Part shown: positions 44,997 to 54,759 of the stretch, piece after piece | How positions within the stretch are numbered: the first letter of the stretch is position 1 | Layout of the letters: each line of letters begins with the position of its first letter | Assembly: GCF_900110575.1 (NCBI RefSeq) | Contig: NZ_FOEF01000032.1 | Location: 1-64,000, forward strand | Origin: Amycolatopsis saalfeldensis | Lineage (GTDB): Bacteria > Actinomycetota > Actinomycetes > Mycobacteriales > Pseudonocardiaceae | DNA: 64,000 nucleotides | Direction: 5' to 3' | The notes under the pieces: model-generated | Seen by the model: only the letters and a program-made list of their open reading frames with translations | Databases searched by the model: none | Told to the model about the DNA's origin: nothing | Program-made: the position numbers and the translations under genes

Positions 44997-45546
44997 GTGA
45001 ACGGCTGGACCGTTGCCCTGATCGGCTACGTCGTCATCGCTGTCGCGACATTCGCCCCGGTCGGCCACGTTCTGCTCAAGGACGTCGAGCTCTATCCAGG
45101 CGGTCCGTCGTTCGAGCAATCGCCATGGTTCACAGAGCAGGCCAAGAATCAGCTCTCACAGCACTATGAGCGTATCCGCGGAACACTGGCGTACTGGAAG
45201 ACACAAACCGTCAAGTACCCTCCGACCCCCTTTCCAAGTGGATGGTGACGATCGTCGGAGCACACGCTGCGATCCTGCTGGCGTTCTCCGCGCCTTCCGG
45301 GTCGAGAACAACTACAAGGCGTTCCGGCACGGGGAGTCTGAGTTCTACGACCTATACCGGCGACTGCTCGACCGACCGATGCTGTTCGGCGGGACCGAAG
45401 CGGTGCAACTCGCTTCCTACTTCGAACAGGTCGAGGTGATCAGGCGGTCCATCCGGACCTCGGAGACGGACAATTTCCCTTCGGTCGAAGATGTCTCCCC
45501 GGTGCGGCCGGGAAGAGGCGACTCGCCCATCGGGCCGGAGGCCTGA
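44997..45546 (+). pseudogene. Frame-disrupted membrane-protein gene
   Basis: GTG 44997 with GGGGAGG opens a frame with a membrane helix (WTVALIGYVVIAVATFAPVG) that runs to YERIRGTLAYWKTQ and stops at 45248. A second frame resumes at about 45185 (VLEDTNRQVPSDPLSKWMVT then IVGAHAAILLAF). A third resumes at about 45290 (LRAFRVENNYKAFRHGESEF, then LYRRLLDRPMLFGG) and stops at 45546. Joined, they make a sensible two-helix protein of about 180 residues. Two frameshifts separate the pieces. The GC content is lower than that of its neighbours. This may be a decayed acquired gene or sequencing error. Confidence 0.65.
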
Positions 45547-45557
45547 TCGCTTATGGG

Positions 45558-46940
45558 TCAGACCGGCCACTCACGCTGCTCCGGCCGCAGCCCCTCGTAC
45601 GCCGCGGCCGCCCGTAGGACCGCGACGTCGGCGAAGCGGGGGCCCGCGATCTGGAGTCCGATGGGCTGCCCCTCCCCGGTGTAACCGCAGTTCAGGGCGA
45701 CCGCCGGTTGGCCGGACATGTTGTACGGCACCGTGAATGGGATGTGCTCGAACGGCCGAGCCGGGTCGTTGGTCGGTGAGGCCCAGTCCGAGGGTGGGGC
45801 CGAGACCGCGCAGACCGGGGACAGCACCAGGTCGTACGGGGCGGTGGCGCGGAGGGTTTCGACGCTGATCGCGTCGATGCAGGCGAAGCCGCGGTAAGTG
45901 TCCACTCCGGACACCTCCGCGCCGCCGGCCGCCCACTGCGCGATGTAGGGCAAGACCTGAGCGCGTCGGGACTCCGGCAACGCCGCCAGGTCCGACCAGG
46001 CCCGCACGCGCCAAAACGTGTCCAGGCCGTCCAGCAGGTCGCGGCGCAGGAACGGCGCGACCGGCTCCACGACGGCGCCCGCGGCTTCGAACACGCGCGC
46101 GGCGGCCGTCACCGCTTCGAGGATGTCCGGCTCCACCGGCAGGCCGACACCCGCGTCCAGCTGCAGGCCGACGCGCAGGCCGTCGAGGCGTGGGTTCGAG
46201 ACCGACCAGTCGAGCTGCTCGTACGGCAGGCTCAGGTGATCGCGCGGGTCCGGCGCCGACAGCACGCCCATCAGCAGCGCCGTGTCCGCGACGGTCCTGG
46301 TCAGTGGCCCGGCCACCCGGCCCAGGAACGGCGGGGCCACCGGCACCCGGCCGAAGCTCGGCTTCAGGCCGACCAGGCCGCACCAGCCGGCGGGCAGGCG
46401 GATCGAGCCGCCGATGTCGGTGCCGACGTGCAGGGGTCCGTAGCCCGCGGCGGCCGCGGCGGCGGCACCGGCGCTGGAGCCGCCCGGGGTGCGCGAGAGG
46501 TCCCATGGGTTCCGCGTCGCCGGGTGGAAGCTCGACAGGCCGGACGTCAGCATCCCGTAGTCCGGCATAGTCGTCTTGGCCAGCAGGATCCCACCGGACT
46601 CGCGCACCCGCGCCGCCGCCGGGGCGTCCGAAACTGCCGGGGTCAACGTGGTCGCGGCGGTCCCCAACGGCACCGGGATGCCGCGGGTCGCGATGTTTTC
46701 CTTCAGGGTCAACGGAACGCCGTCGATCGGCCCCAGCGGCGAGCCCGTCTGCCAGCGCGCCTCGGACGCCTTCGCGGCTTCGCGCGCCGACGAAGCGTCG
46801 TACGCGTACAACGCGCGCAGCTCCGGCTCTCGCGCCTCGACACGTGCGAGAACAGCGTCGGTCACCTCAACCGGCGACAGCGTCCCGGCGCGGTAGCCCG
46901 CCACCAGCTCAACAGCGGTCAGATCAGCAAACTCGGTCAT
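45558..46940 (-). CDS. Amidase (amidase-signature family)
   Basis: The 460-residue amidase has the Ser-cisSer-Lys triad: Lys 80 in PLTLKENIATRG, Ser 155 in TPGGSSAG and Ser 179 in VGTDIGGSIRLPAGWCGLVG. ATG 46940 follows GGAGG at ideal distance. It hydrolyses an amide, releasing ammonia or an amine. It is last in an eight-gene operon after importer, aldehyde dehydrogenase and SDR genes, so it probably cleaves the imported compound or an intermediate. It has no signal peptide. Confidence 0.92.
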   Translation of the reverse strand: MTEFADLTAVELVAGYRAGTLSPVEVTDAVLARVEAREPELRALYAYDASSAREAAKASEARWQTGSPLGPIDGVPLTLKENIATRGIPVPLGTAATTLTPAVSDAPAAARVRESGGILLAKTTMPDYGMLTSGLSSFHPATRNPWDLSRTPGGSSAGAAAAAAAGYGPLHVGTDIGGSIRLPAGWCGLVGLKPSFGRVPVAPPFLGRVAGPLTRTVADTALLMGVLSAPDPRDHLSLPYEQLDWSVSNPRLDGLRVGLQLDAGVGLPVEPDILEAVTAAARVFEAAGAVVEPVAPFLRRDLLDGLDTFWRVRAWSDLAALPESRRAQVLPYIAQWAAGGAEVSGVDTYRGFACIDAISVETLRATAPYDLVLSPVCAVSAPPSDWASPTNDPARPFEHIPFTVPYNMSGQPAVALNCGYTGEGQPIGLQIAGPRFADVAVLRAAAAYEGLRPEQREWPV

Positions 46941-46956
46941 CAGCAAGCCTCCGATT

Positions 46957-47718
46957 TCATGAAGCAGGCGGTTCGAAGCGGCCGTCGACCGCGGTCCAGC
47001 CCCCGTCGACAGCCAGCACAGAGCCCGTGACGAACGTCGAAGCGTCCGAAGCGAGGTACACGACGGCGCCGGCCAACTCGTCCGCGCGCGCCCAGCGGCC
47101 GAGCGCGCCCTTCGTCGCGTACGCGTCGTACCAGTCCGGGTTCGCCTTGATCTGCGAGGTCAGCGGCGTCTCAACGACACCCGGCGCGATCGCGTTCACC
47201 CGCACGCCCGACGGTCCGAACTCCGCCGCCGCCGTCCGGAACAGCTGCACCAGCCCGGCCTTCGTCGCCGCGTACGGTCCCTGACCGGGCTCGACGGTGG
47301 TGCCGCGGATCGACGAGAAGCCGATGATGCTCCCCCGCCCGCGCCGCACCATGCCCGCGCCGAACGCGCGGACCACCTCGAACGTCGCCCCGAGGTTCAG
47401 CGCCAGCACCCGGTCGAACTCCTCGCGCGTGTAGTCCAGCAGCCGCTTTCGCACGTTCATCGCGGCCGTCAGCACCACGATGTCCAGCTCGCCCAGCGCC
47501 GAAGCCGCCCGCGCCACCGCGCCGGGATCCAGCAGGTCGATCTCGTACGCCTCGGCGACGCCGGTTTCGCGAGCCGCCTCGACGTCGCGGTCCGCGCAGA
47601 CCACGTGCGCGCCGTGCGCCGCGAGCGCCCGCGCGGCCTCGCGGCCGATCCCGCTGCCGCCGCCCAGCACCACGGCGCGGCGGCCGTCCAGCCGGAACAG
47701 GTTCGCGTAGTCCGTCAC
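46957..47718 (-). CDS. SDR-family oxidoreductase of import operon
   Basis: The 253-residue short-chain dehydrogenase has the cofactor motif VVLGGGSGIGREAARALAAH, catalytic Ser in GSIIGFSSIRG, Tyr and Lys in GPYAATKAGL, and FVTGSVLAVDGGW at the C-terminus. The usual NAG of the cofactor site is replaced by TAAMN. It would oxidise an alcohol or reduce a ketone in the same pathway as the aldehyde dehydrogenase. GTG 47718 overlaps the preceding stop by 4 bases. Confidence 0.9.
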   Translation of the reverse strand: MTDYANLFRLDGRRAVVLGGGSGIGREAARALAAHGAHVVCADRDVEAARETGVAEAYEIDLLDPGAVARAASALGELDIVVLTAAMNVRKRLLDYTREEFDRVLALNLGATFEVVRAFGAGMVRRGRGSIIGFSSIRGTTVEPGQGPYAATKAGLVQLFRTAAAEFGPSGVRVNAIAPGVVETPLTSQIKANPDWYDAYATKGALGRWARADELAGAVVYLASDASTFVTGSVLAVDGGWTAVDGRFEPPAS

Positions 47719-49131
47719 GGCCGAAGCACCGCCATCCGCGTCACGGTCAGCTCTTCCACGGCGAACCGCGGCCCCTCGCGCCCGATGCCGGAGTCCTTGA
47801 CCCCGCCGTACGGCATCGTGTCGGACCGGAACCCCGGCACCTCGTTCACGATCACCCCGCCCACCTCCAGCTCGTCCAATGCCCGGAAAGCCGTGCGCAG
47901 CGAACGGCTGAAAACGGCGGCGTGCAACCCGTAGCGCGACGCGTTGACGGCCGCGAACGCTTCGTCCACATCGGACACCGTGCGCAGGCAGACGATCGGG
48001 GCGAAGACCTCCTCGTCCCAGCACTCGACGCCGTCGGGCACGTCCGCGAGCACGGTCGGCTCCAGCACGCCTTCACGCACAGAGCCGCCGGCCAGCACGC
48101 GCGCGCCCGCGGCCGTCGCTTTGTCGACCCACTCCAGCGCCCGCGAGGTCGAGCGCCGGTCGATCAGCGCCGAAACCCGCGTGTCGGACAGCCGCGGATC
48201 GCCGGTGACCACCTCGCCGAGCCGCGCGAGCACCTTCGCGGTGAACTCCCCGGCGACCGACGACACCACCAGCACCCGCTGCACCGAGATGCACGCCTGG
48301 CCCGACGCGTAGAACCCGCCGCGCAGCACGGCGTCGGCCGCCGCGTCGAGGTCCGCGTCCTCGGCGACCACCAGCGCGGCGTTGGAACCCAGCTCCAGCA
48401 ACGTTTTCGTGGGTGCCGCGTCCCGGGCGATCCGGTGGCCGACGGCCGCCGAGCCGGTGAACGACACCGCGCCCACCCGCCGGTCGGTCACCAGCGCGGA
48501 GCCGACCGCCGCGTCACCGGTCACCAGCTGCACCATCGACGGCAGAGCGGTAAGACCGCGCACGAGGTGCACCAGCCAGAGCGTGGCCAACGGCGTCTGC
48601 GGCGCCGGCTTGACGACCACCGGGCAGCCGGCCGCGATGGCCGGCGCGATCTTGTGCGACGCCAGCAGCAGCGGGTAGTTGAACCCGGCGATCCCGACGA
48701 CCACCCCGATCGGCTTGCGCTTCCAGAACCCGACCAGCCCGTCGCCCGAGGGCAGCAGGTCCAGCGGCACCGTCTCGCCGTGCAGCCGCGAGACCTCTTC
48801 GGCCGCCGCCTCCCACGTGACGATCGTGCGCGCGACCTCGACCCGGCAGTCCACCAGCGGCTTCCCGGTCTCCAGGACCAGCAGCTGCTCGAACTCCTCA
48901 CGACGCTCGCGTAACGCAAGAGCGACGTCGTTCAGCACCGCCCGCCGGGTCCGCGACGGCAGCGCCGCCACCTCCCGTTTCACCGCCACCGCCTCGTCGA
49001 TCGCCCTCGTGGCCAGCGAAACGGTGCCGACCGGCGCGGAGCCGATCACGCTGCCGTCGTAAGGGAAAAAGACGTCCGCATGATCCACTGTGGACACCCA
49101 TCCGGCGCCGATCGGCAGGCCGTCGGGGTAC

Positions 49132-49139
<8 letters not shown>
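47715..49139 (-). CDS. NAD(P)-dependent aldehyde dehydrogenase
   Basis: The 474-residue ALDH has Asn 154 in IAGFNYPLLLASHKIAPAI, Glu 249 in LLELGSNAALVV and catalytic Cys 283 in FYASGQACISVQRV, with VSFTGSAAVG for cofactor binding. It would oxidise an aldehyde to an acid in the operon pathway. Its ATG lies inside the end of the ABC ATPase gene (8-base overlap), so it is coupled to the importer. The GSN variant is normal for the phosphonoacetaldehyde/lactaldehyde-like branch. Confidence 0.92.
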
Positions 49140-49904
<765 letters not shown>

Positions 49905-49908
<4 letters not shown>

Positions 49909-50705
49909 CGCTGTGCTCCGTCCTCTGGGGCCGAGCCCCAGGCCCCGGCCGGGGGACAAGCCCCCCTGGACCCCCCAACCCCGTCGAGGTCCGAAGAGCT
50001 CAAAAGCCGCCGCGTGTACTCGTGTTGAGGCGCCGTCAACACCGAGCGCGTGGAACCCTGCTCGACGATCTCGCCGTCCAGCATCACCAGCACCCGCTCG
50101 CAGACCGACGCGACCACCGCGAGGTCGTGCGTGATGAACAGCAGCGCGCTCTCGGTGGGCAGCGAAGTCCGGATCAGGGAAAGGATCTGCGCCTGCACGG
50201 TGACGTCGAGCGCCGTGGTCGGCTCGTCGCAGACCAGCAGCGACGGGTCGTTGGCCAGTGCCATCGCGAGCACCACACGCTGCCGCTGACCGCCGGAAAG
50301 CTGGTGCGGGTACGCGCGCGCGGTGCCGGGGAGCCCGACGTCGGCCAGCAGCTCCTCGGCGGACCGGCCGCGTCGGCCGTGCACCCGGAACGGCTCGGTG
50401 ACCTGCCGTCCGACGCGCACCACCGGGTTCAGCGCCGTCATCGGCTCCTGGAAGACCATGGACAGCCCGTTGCCGCGCAGCCGCGAAAGGTCCTTTTCGG
50501 ACGCTCCCAGCAGCTCTTTCCCGTTCAGCCGCACGGAACCGGAGGCGGACAGCTCGTCCGGCAGCAGCCCCATGATCGACAACGCGGTGAGCGACTTCCC
50601 GGAGCCGGACTCGCCGATCAGCCCGACGCGCTCGCCGGCGCCGATCTCGAACGACACGTCGCGCACCAGGTCCGCGACCCGCAGGTGCTCCACCGTCAGC
50701 GTCAT
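49905..50705 (-). CDS. Oligopeptide-type ABC transporter ATPase (DppD/OppD-like)
   Basis: The 266-residue ATPase has Walker A IGESGSGKSLTALSIMGLLP, Q-loop MVFQEPMTALNPVVRVGRQV, signature LSGGQRQRVVLAMALANDPS and Walker B LLVCDEPTTALDVT. The conserved part ends near HEYTRRLLSSSDL. The last roughly 25 residues (GGSRGACPPAGAWGSAPEDG) come from a G/C-rich repeat and replace the usual OppD C-terminus. It overlaps both neighbours by 4 bases. Confidence 0.93.
49927..49984. repeat. GC-rich hairpin repeat inside the ATPase gene end
   Basis: This short, extremely G/C-rich element contains GGGGC-CGA-GCCCC and GGGGGACAAGCCCCC hairpins. It codes for the odd tail of the DppD-like ATPase. It looks like a mobile or REP-type repeat of actinomycete genomes, of the GGGGTCC...GGGGGCTTG kind, that has inserted near the stop. 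Confidence 0.55.
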
Positions 50706-51520
50706 GCCCGGACCGCCAATCGCGGGTCGAGGCGGTCTCGCAGGCCGTCGCCGAGGAGGTTGAACCCGAGCACGGCGACCGCGATCGCGATACCGGGCAC
50801 CAGCGCGAGCCGCGGATGCGCCGTGAGCAGCTCCTGCGACTCCTGCAGCATCCGGCCCCACGACGGCGTCGGCGGCCGGGTGCCGAAGCCGAGGAACGAC
50901 AGCGCCGCCTCGGCCAGCACGGCGATCGCGAACGACACCGACGCCTGCACGATCAGCAGGCCGGAGATGTTCGGCAGCACGTGCCGCGCGGCGATGCTCA
51001 GCCGCGACCGGCCGGCCGAGCGCGCCGCCAGCACGTACTCGCTGCTGCTCACCTGCAGCGTGCCGGACCTCGCGATCCGGGCGAACGAGGGGGTGGTCGC
51101 GATGCCGATCGCCACCATGGCCGTGAGCGTGTCGGCGCCGAACACCGCGCCGAACATGATCGCCAGCAGCAGCGCGGGAAACGCGAGCACCAGGTCGTTC
51201 ACGCGCATCACGAACTCGCCGAGCCAGCGCGGCGCCAGCCCCGCCAGCACGCCCAGCGGCGTCCCGATCACCGCGGCGATGCCGACCGCCACCACGCCGA
51301 CGTACAGCGTGGTGCGCGCGCCGACCATGACCTGGCTGAACACGTCCCGGCCGAACTTGTCGGTGCCGAACAGGTGCGAGCCGCTGAAGCCGAGCAGCCG
51401 GTCCGGCGCGTCGACCTGCACCGGGTCGTACGGCGTCCAGGCGAACGACACCAGCGCGGCCAGCACCACCAGCGCGACCAGCACGCCGCCGACCACGAGG
51501 TTCCCGTTGCGTGTTTTCAT
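50702..51520 (-). CDS. Oligopeptide-type ABC transporter permease (DppC-like)
   Basis: The 272-residue permease has an N-terminal helix followed by HLFGTDKFGRDVFSQVMVGA, the typical DppC start region. The ATPase-contact loop is EYVLAARSAGRSRLSIAARH, and AALSFLGFGTRPPTPSWGRM is the family signature. It forms the inner-membrane channel with the DppB-like protein. Its ATG overlaps the previous stop by one base. Confidence 0.93.
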   Translation of the reverse strand: MKTRNGNLVVGGVLVALVVLAALVSFAWTPYDPVQVDAPDRLLGFSGSHLFGTDKFGRDVFSQVMVGARTTLYVGVVAVGIAAVIGTPLGVLAGLAPRWLGEFVMRVNDLVLAFPALLLAIMFGAVFGADTLTAMVAIGIATTPSFARIARSGTLQVSSSEYVLAARSAGRSRLSIAARHVLPNISGLLIVQASVSFAIAVLAEAALSFLGFGTRPPTPSWGRMLQESQELLTAHPRLALVPGIAIAVAVLGFNLLGDGLRDRLDPRLAVRA

Positions 51521-52464
51521 CACGAACCCCGCAGCCTCGGGTCGAGCACCGTGTAGAGGACGTCCACCACGAAGTTCACCAGCAGCACCCCGGCCACGAG
51601 CACCAGCACGATCCCCTGCACGGTGAGCAGATCGCGCGAGGAGACGGCGTCCAGCAGCAGGCTGCCCAGCCCCGGCAGCACGAACACGCGCTCCACCACC
51701 ACCGCGCCGATCAGCAGCGTCGCCAGCTGCAGGCCGAGCACCGTGACGACCGGGACCGACGCGTTGCGCAGCCCGTGCCGGAACAACGCCTGCCCCGGCA
51801 GCAGGCCCTTGGACCGCGCGGTGCGCAGGTAGTCCTGGCCGAGCGTGTCGAGCACGGCCGAGCGGACGTACCGCGTGAGCACCGCGCCCTGCACCAGGCC
51901 GAGTGACAACGCGGGCAGCACGAGCCCGCGCAGGAACTCGCCCACGTCCTGGTCCGGCGGCGTCCACCCCCCGCTGGGCAGCCAGCGCAGCTGCACGGCG
52001 AAGATCTGCACCAGGATGATCCCGGCGAGGAACGCGGGGATCGCCACGCCGATCTGCGAGAGCCCGGAAACCGTCACACCGCTGGGTTTCCGGTGCCGGA
52101 CGGCCGCGAAGGTCCCCACCGGCACCGCGATCACCAACGCGACGACCATGCCCGCGCCGACCAGCCACAGCGTCACCCCGAGGCGGTCGAGCAGCTGCGG
52201 ACCGATGGCGTCGCGCGTCACGTACGAGCGGCCGAAGTCCCCGTGCAGCACGCCACCGATCCAGCGCAGGTACTGCGTGACCAGCGGCTGGTCGATGCCG
52301 AACTCCGCGCGGGTCTTCGCGAGCAGCGCCGGCGTCGCGTTGACGCCGAGCGCCACCTGCGCCGGGTCGCCGGGCAGCACGGCCATGAACAGGAACACCA
52401 CGATCGACGCGACGAGCAGGCTGACCACCAGGATCGCCACCCGCCGGAGCACCTTCAGGGTCAT
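51520..52464 (-). CDS. Oligopeptide-type ABC transporter permease (DppB-like)
   Basis: The 314-residue permease has the DppB N-terminus (SLLVASIVVFLFMAVLPGDP), the loop IDQPLVTQYLRWIGGVLHGD and the ATPase-contact segment QDYLRTARSKGLLPGQALFR. It ends with VLYTVLDPRLR, the usual family C-terminus. ATG 52464 overlaps the binding-protein stop by 4 bases. Confidence 0.93.
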   Translation of the reverse strand: MTLKVLRRVAILVVSLLVASIVVFLFMAVLPGDPAQVALGVNATPALLAKTRAEFGIDQPLVTQYLRWIGGVLHGDFGRSYVTRDAIGPQLLDRLGVTLWLVGAGMVVALVIAVPVGTFAAVRHRKPSGVTVSGLSQIGVAIPAFLAGIILVQIFAVQLRWLPSGGWTPPDQDVGEFLRGLVLPALSLGLVQGAVLTRYVRSAVLDTLGQDYLRTARSKGLLPGQALFRHGLRNASVPVVTVLGLQLATLLIGAVVVERVFVLPGLGSLLLDAVSSRDLLTVQGIVLVLVAGVLLVNFVVDVLYTVLDPRLRGS

Positions 52465-53951
52465 CGCGGCCTCAATCCGGTGAGGTCGAAGGATTCGCTG
52501 ACCTGGTTCGGCGCGAAGCCCGTCACCTTGGCCTTCGCGACGATCACGTTGGGATAGAGGAAGAGCCAGTCCGCCGCCGCGTCGGTGTTGAGCTGACGCG
52601 CGACCTGCTTCATGTCGGCGACCTGCTGTTCCGTGCTCCCGCTGTCGGCTTCGGCGAGCAGCTGCTGCACGCGTTTGCTGTCGTAGCCCCAGTAGTACGT
52701 CGGTTTGCCGAACGTGGTGATGTCGCGCGCCTCGACGTGCTGGACGATCGACAGGTCGTAGTCGTGGTCGGTGAACACCTGCTTGAGCCACACCGCCGGG
52801 AAGTCGAGCGGCTCGATCGTGGTCCCCACCCCGACCTCGGCCAGCTGTGACTGCACGACCTGCGCGGCCGAAACCGCGTACGGCAGGTTCGGGATCCGCA
52901 GCCGCAGGTTGAGGTTCTTCACGCCGGCCTGCGCGAGCAGCTGCTTCGCCTTCCCCGGGTCGTACGGGTAGACCTTCGACAGGTCCTCGTACCACGGGTC
53001 GGTCGGTGGGACCATGCTGCCGATCAGCGTGCCGCGACCGTTGAAGACCAGGTCCAGCACGGCTTTCCGGTCGATCGCGTAGGTGAGTGCCTGGCGCACG
53101 CGGGTGTCGTTCAGCGGCGCGCGCTTGTTGTTGAACGCGAGCGTGACCTCGCTGTTCGTGGTGCCCTGCACGACGGTGAACCGGGTGTCGCCCTGGAACT
53201 GCGGGATCGAATCGGCCGAGGTGAGCGACGAGATCACGTCGATGCCGTTGCTGAGCAGCGCGTTGTTGAGCGCGGTCGGATCGGCGATGTACTTGAGCAC
53301 CACGGTGCGATACGCGGGTTTCCGGCCCCAGTACGCCGGGTTCTCCCGCAGCACGATGGAGTCGCCGCGCCGCCGGCTCGCCACCTCGTAGGGCCCGGTG
53401 CCGACCGGCTTGTTCGCGAGGTCGGCGACGCCGGTGGGGCTGAACATCGCGCCGATCCGGCTGGTCAGGCTGAACAGCCAGCCGTTGCTGGGCTTCGAAA
53501 GCACCACCCGCGCGTGCTCGGGCGAGACGACGTCCACGTGGTCGACCACGTCCATCGCGGACTTGACCGAGATCGTCCAGTCGGTCTTCACCCGCAGCAG
53601 GGAGAACTTGACGTCCGCGGCGGTGAACGGCGCGCCGTTGCTGAACTTCACGCCGGGCTGGAGCTGGAAGTCGTAGGTCTTCCGGTCCGGGCTGATGGTC
53701 CAGGACTTGGCGAGCAACGGCACGACGTGACCACTCGCGTCGAGCTTCACCAGGCCTTCGTAGACGTTGTACAGCAAGGCTTGCGGGATGGCGGCGCCGT
53801 CGGCGTGGGTGAAGTCGAAGCTCGCGGGCTCGGCCGTGAAGCCGACCGACAGCGTGTCGGGGCCGCTCGCCACACTCTCGCTGGACCCGGCCGAGCAGCC
53901 GGACACGACGAGCAGCAGCGCCAGTGCCGTCGCGTGAATCCGGGCTTTCAT
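52461..53951 (-). CDS. Extracellular solute-binding lipoprotein (family 5)
   Basis: The 496-residue lipoprotein has lipobox VSGC (Cys 19) and the family-5 (peptide/nickel/oligosaccharide) binding fold. VPLLAKSWTISPDRKTYDFQ is followed by LQPGVKFSNGAPFTAADVKF, the SBP_bac_5 signature. It captures the substrate outside and gives it to the two permeases. It is the first gene of the eight-gene operon, starting 20 bases from a GntR-type operator. The ligand is unknown; the downstream amidase suggests an amide. Confidence 0.92.
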   Translation of the reverse strand: MKARIHATALALLLVVSGCSAGSSESVASGPDTLSVGFTAEPASFDFTHADGAAIPQALLYNVYEGLVKLDASGHVVPLLAKSWTISPDRKTYDFQLQPGVKFSNGAPFTAADVKFSLLRVKTDWTISVKSAMDVVDHVDVVSPEHARVVLSKPSNGWLFSLTSRIGAMFSPTGVADLANKPVGTGPYEVASRRRGDSIVLRENPAYWGRKPAYRTVVLKYIADPTALNNALLSNGIDVISSLTSADSIPQFQGDTRFTVVQGTTNSEVTLAFNNKRAPLNDTRVRQALTYAIDRKAVLDLVFNGRGTLIGSMVPPTDPWYEDLSKVYPYDPGKAKQLLAQAGVKNLNLRLRIPNLPYAVSAAQVVQSQLAEVGVGTTIEPLDFPAVWLKQVFTDHDYDLSIVQHVEARDITTFGKPTYYWGYDSKRVQQLLAEADSGSTEQQVADMKQVARQLNTDAAADWLFLYPNVIVAKAKVTGFAPNQVSESFDLTGLRPR

Positions 53952-53970
53952 ACCGCCTCCAACCCAGTAC

Positions 53971-53985
53971 ACTGGTCTGACCAGT
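53971..53985. promoter_or_regulatory. Perfect FadR/GntR-type operator
   Basis: ACTGGTC-T-GACCAGT is a 15-base perfect palindrome. Its core TGGTC-N-GACCA is like the known operator core of the FadR subfamily of GntR regulators. It sits between the divergent GntR gene and the eight-gene operon, close to the start of the latter. Binding by the adjacent GntR protein is inferred. Confidence 0.8.
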
Positions 53986-54024
53986 AGCCCCGAGGTTCGC
54001 ACCACCCGACGCCGAGGTCAAGCC

Positions 54025-54759
54025 ATGGAGTTCGAGCCGGTCGCCCCCGTCCGCGCGTACGAGCGGATCGTGGCGCAGATCGAGGAGGCCGTGTACAGCG
54101 GGCGCCTCAAACCCGGCGAGCGGCTGCCCGGTGAGCGCGAGCTGATGACGCAGTTCGGCGTCGGGCGTTCGACGGTGCGGGAGGCACTGCGGGTGTTGCA
54201 GGCGGCCGAGCTGATCCGGTCGCGGCCCGGCGATCCGCGCGGGCCGGAAGTGCTGGCGGCCTCACCGGGCGCGCTGCAGCGGTCGATGCACCGGCTCGCG
54301 CGCGCCGAGCACGTCGGGCTGGCCGAGCTGCTGCAGTTCCGGATGGTGCTGGACGGTTCCTCGCACCTGCTCGCGGCCCAGCTGCGCACGGACGCCGATC
54401 TGTCCACTTTGGATGCCGCGCTGGCGGCGATGGCCGCGGCCGACGGCTACGCGGAGTTCAGCCGCGCGGACGTCGCGTTCCACGACGCCATCGCGCGCAC
54501 GTCACGCAATCCGCTGCTGGTGGTGAGCGGCGAGGTGGTGCGCGGGGTGGTGCTGGAGCTGATCGAGGACAAGCTCTCCCACGCGCCCGACCGGACGTCG
54601 CTGATGGAGACCTGGCTGCGGCATCACGCGGAGGTGCTGGAAGCGGTCCGCGCCGCCGACGGTGCGTCGGCGGCGCGGCTCGCGCGTCAAGCCCTGTACG
54701 ACAACTACGTGGAGTACGTGCCGGAAGACCGGCGCGCCCTGCTCACGCCCCTACTGTGA
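54025..54759 (+). CDS. GntR-family (FadR/FCD) regulator
   Basis: The 244-residue protein has the GntR winged helix (YERIVAQIEEAVYSGRLKPG, GERELMTQFGVGRSTVREAL) and an all-helical FCD ligand domain (LLQFRMVLDGSSHLLAAQLR, FHDAIARTSRNPLLVVSGEV, with metal-ligand-like His in WLRHHAEVLEAV). It is divergent from the import-catabolic operon and would repress it until an acid intermediate binds. The stop abuts the sortase stop. Confidence 0.93.
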   Translation: MEFEPVAPVRAYERIVAQIEEAVYSGRLKPGERLPGERELMTQFGVGRSTVREALRVLQAAELIRSRPGDPRGPEVLAASPGALQRSMHRLARAEHVGLAELLQFRMVLDGSSHLLAAQLRTDADLSTLDAALAAMAAADGYAEFSRADVAFHDAIARTSRNPLLVVSGEVVRGVVLELIEDKLSHAPDRTSLMETWLRHHAEVLEAVRAADGASAARLARQALYDNYVEYVPEDRRALLTPLL

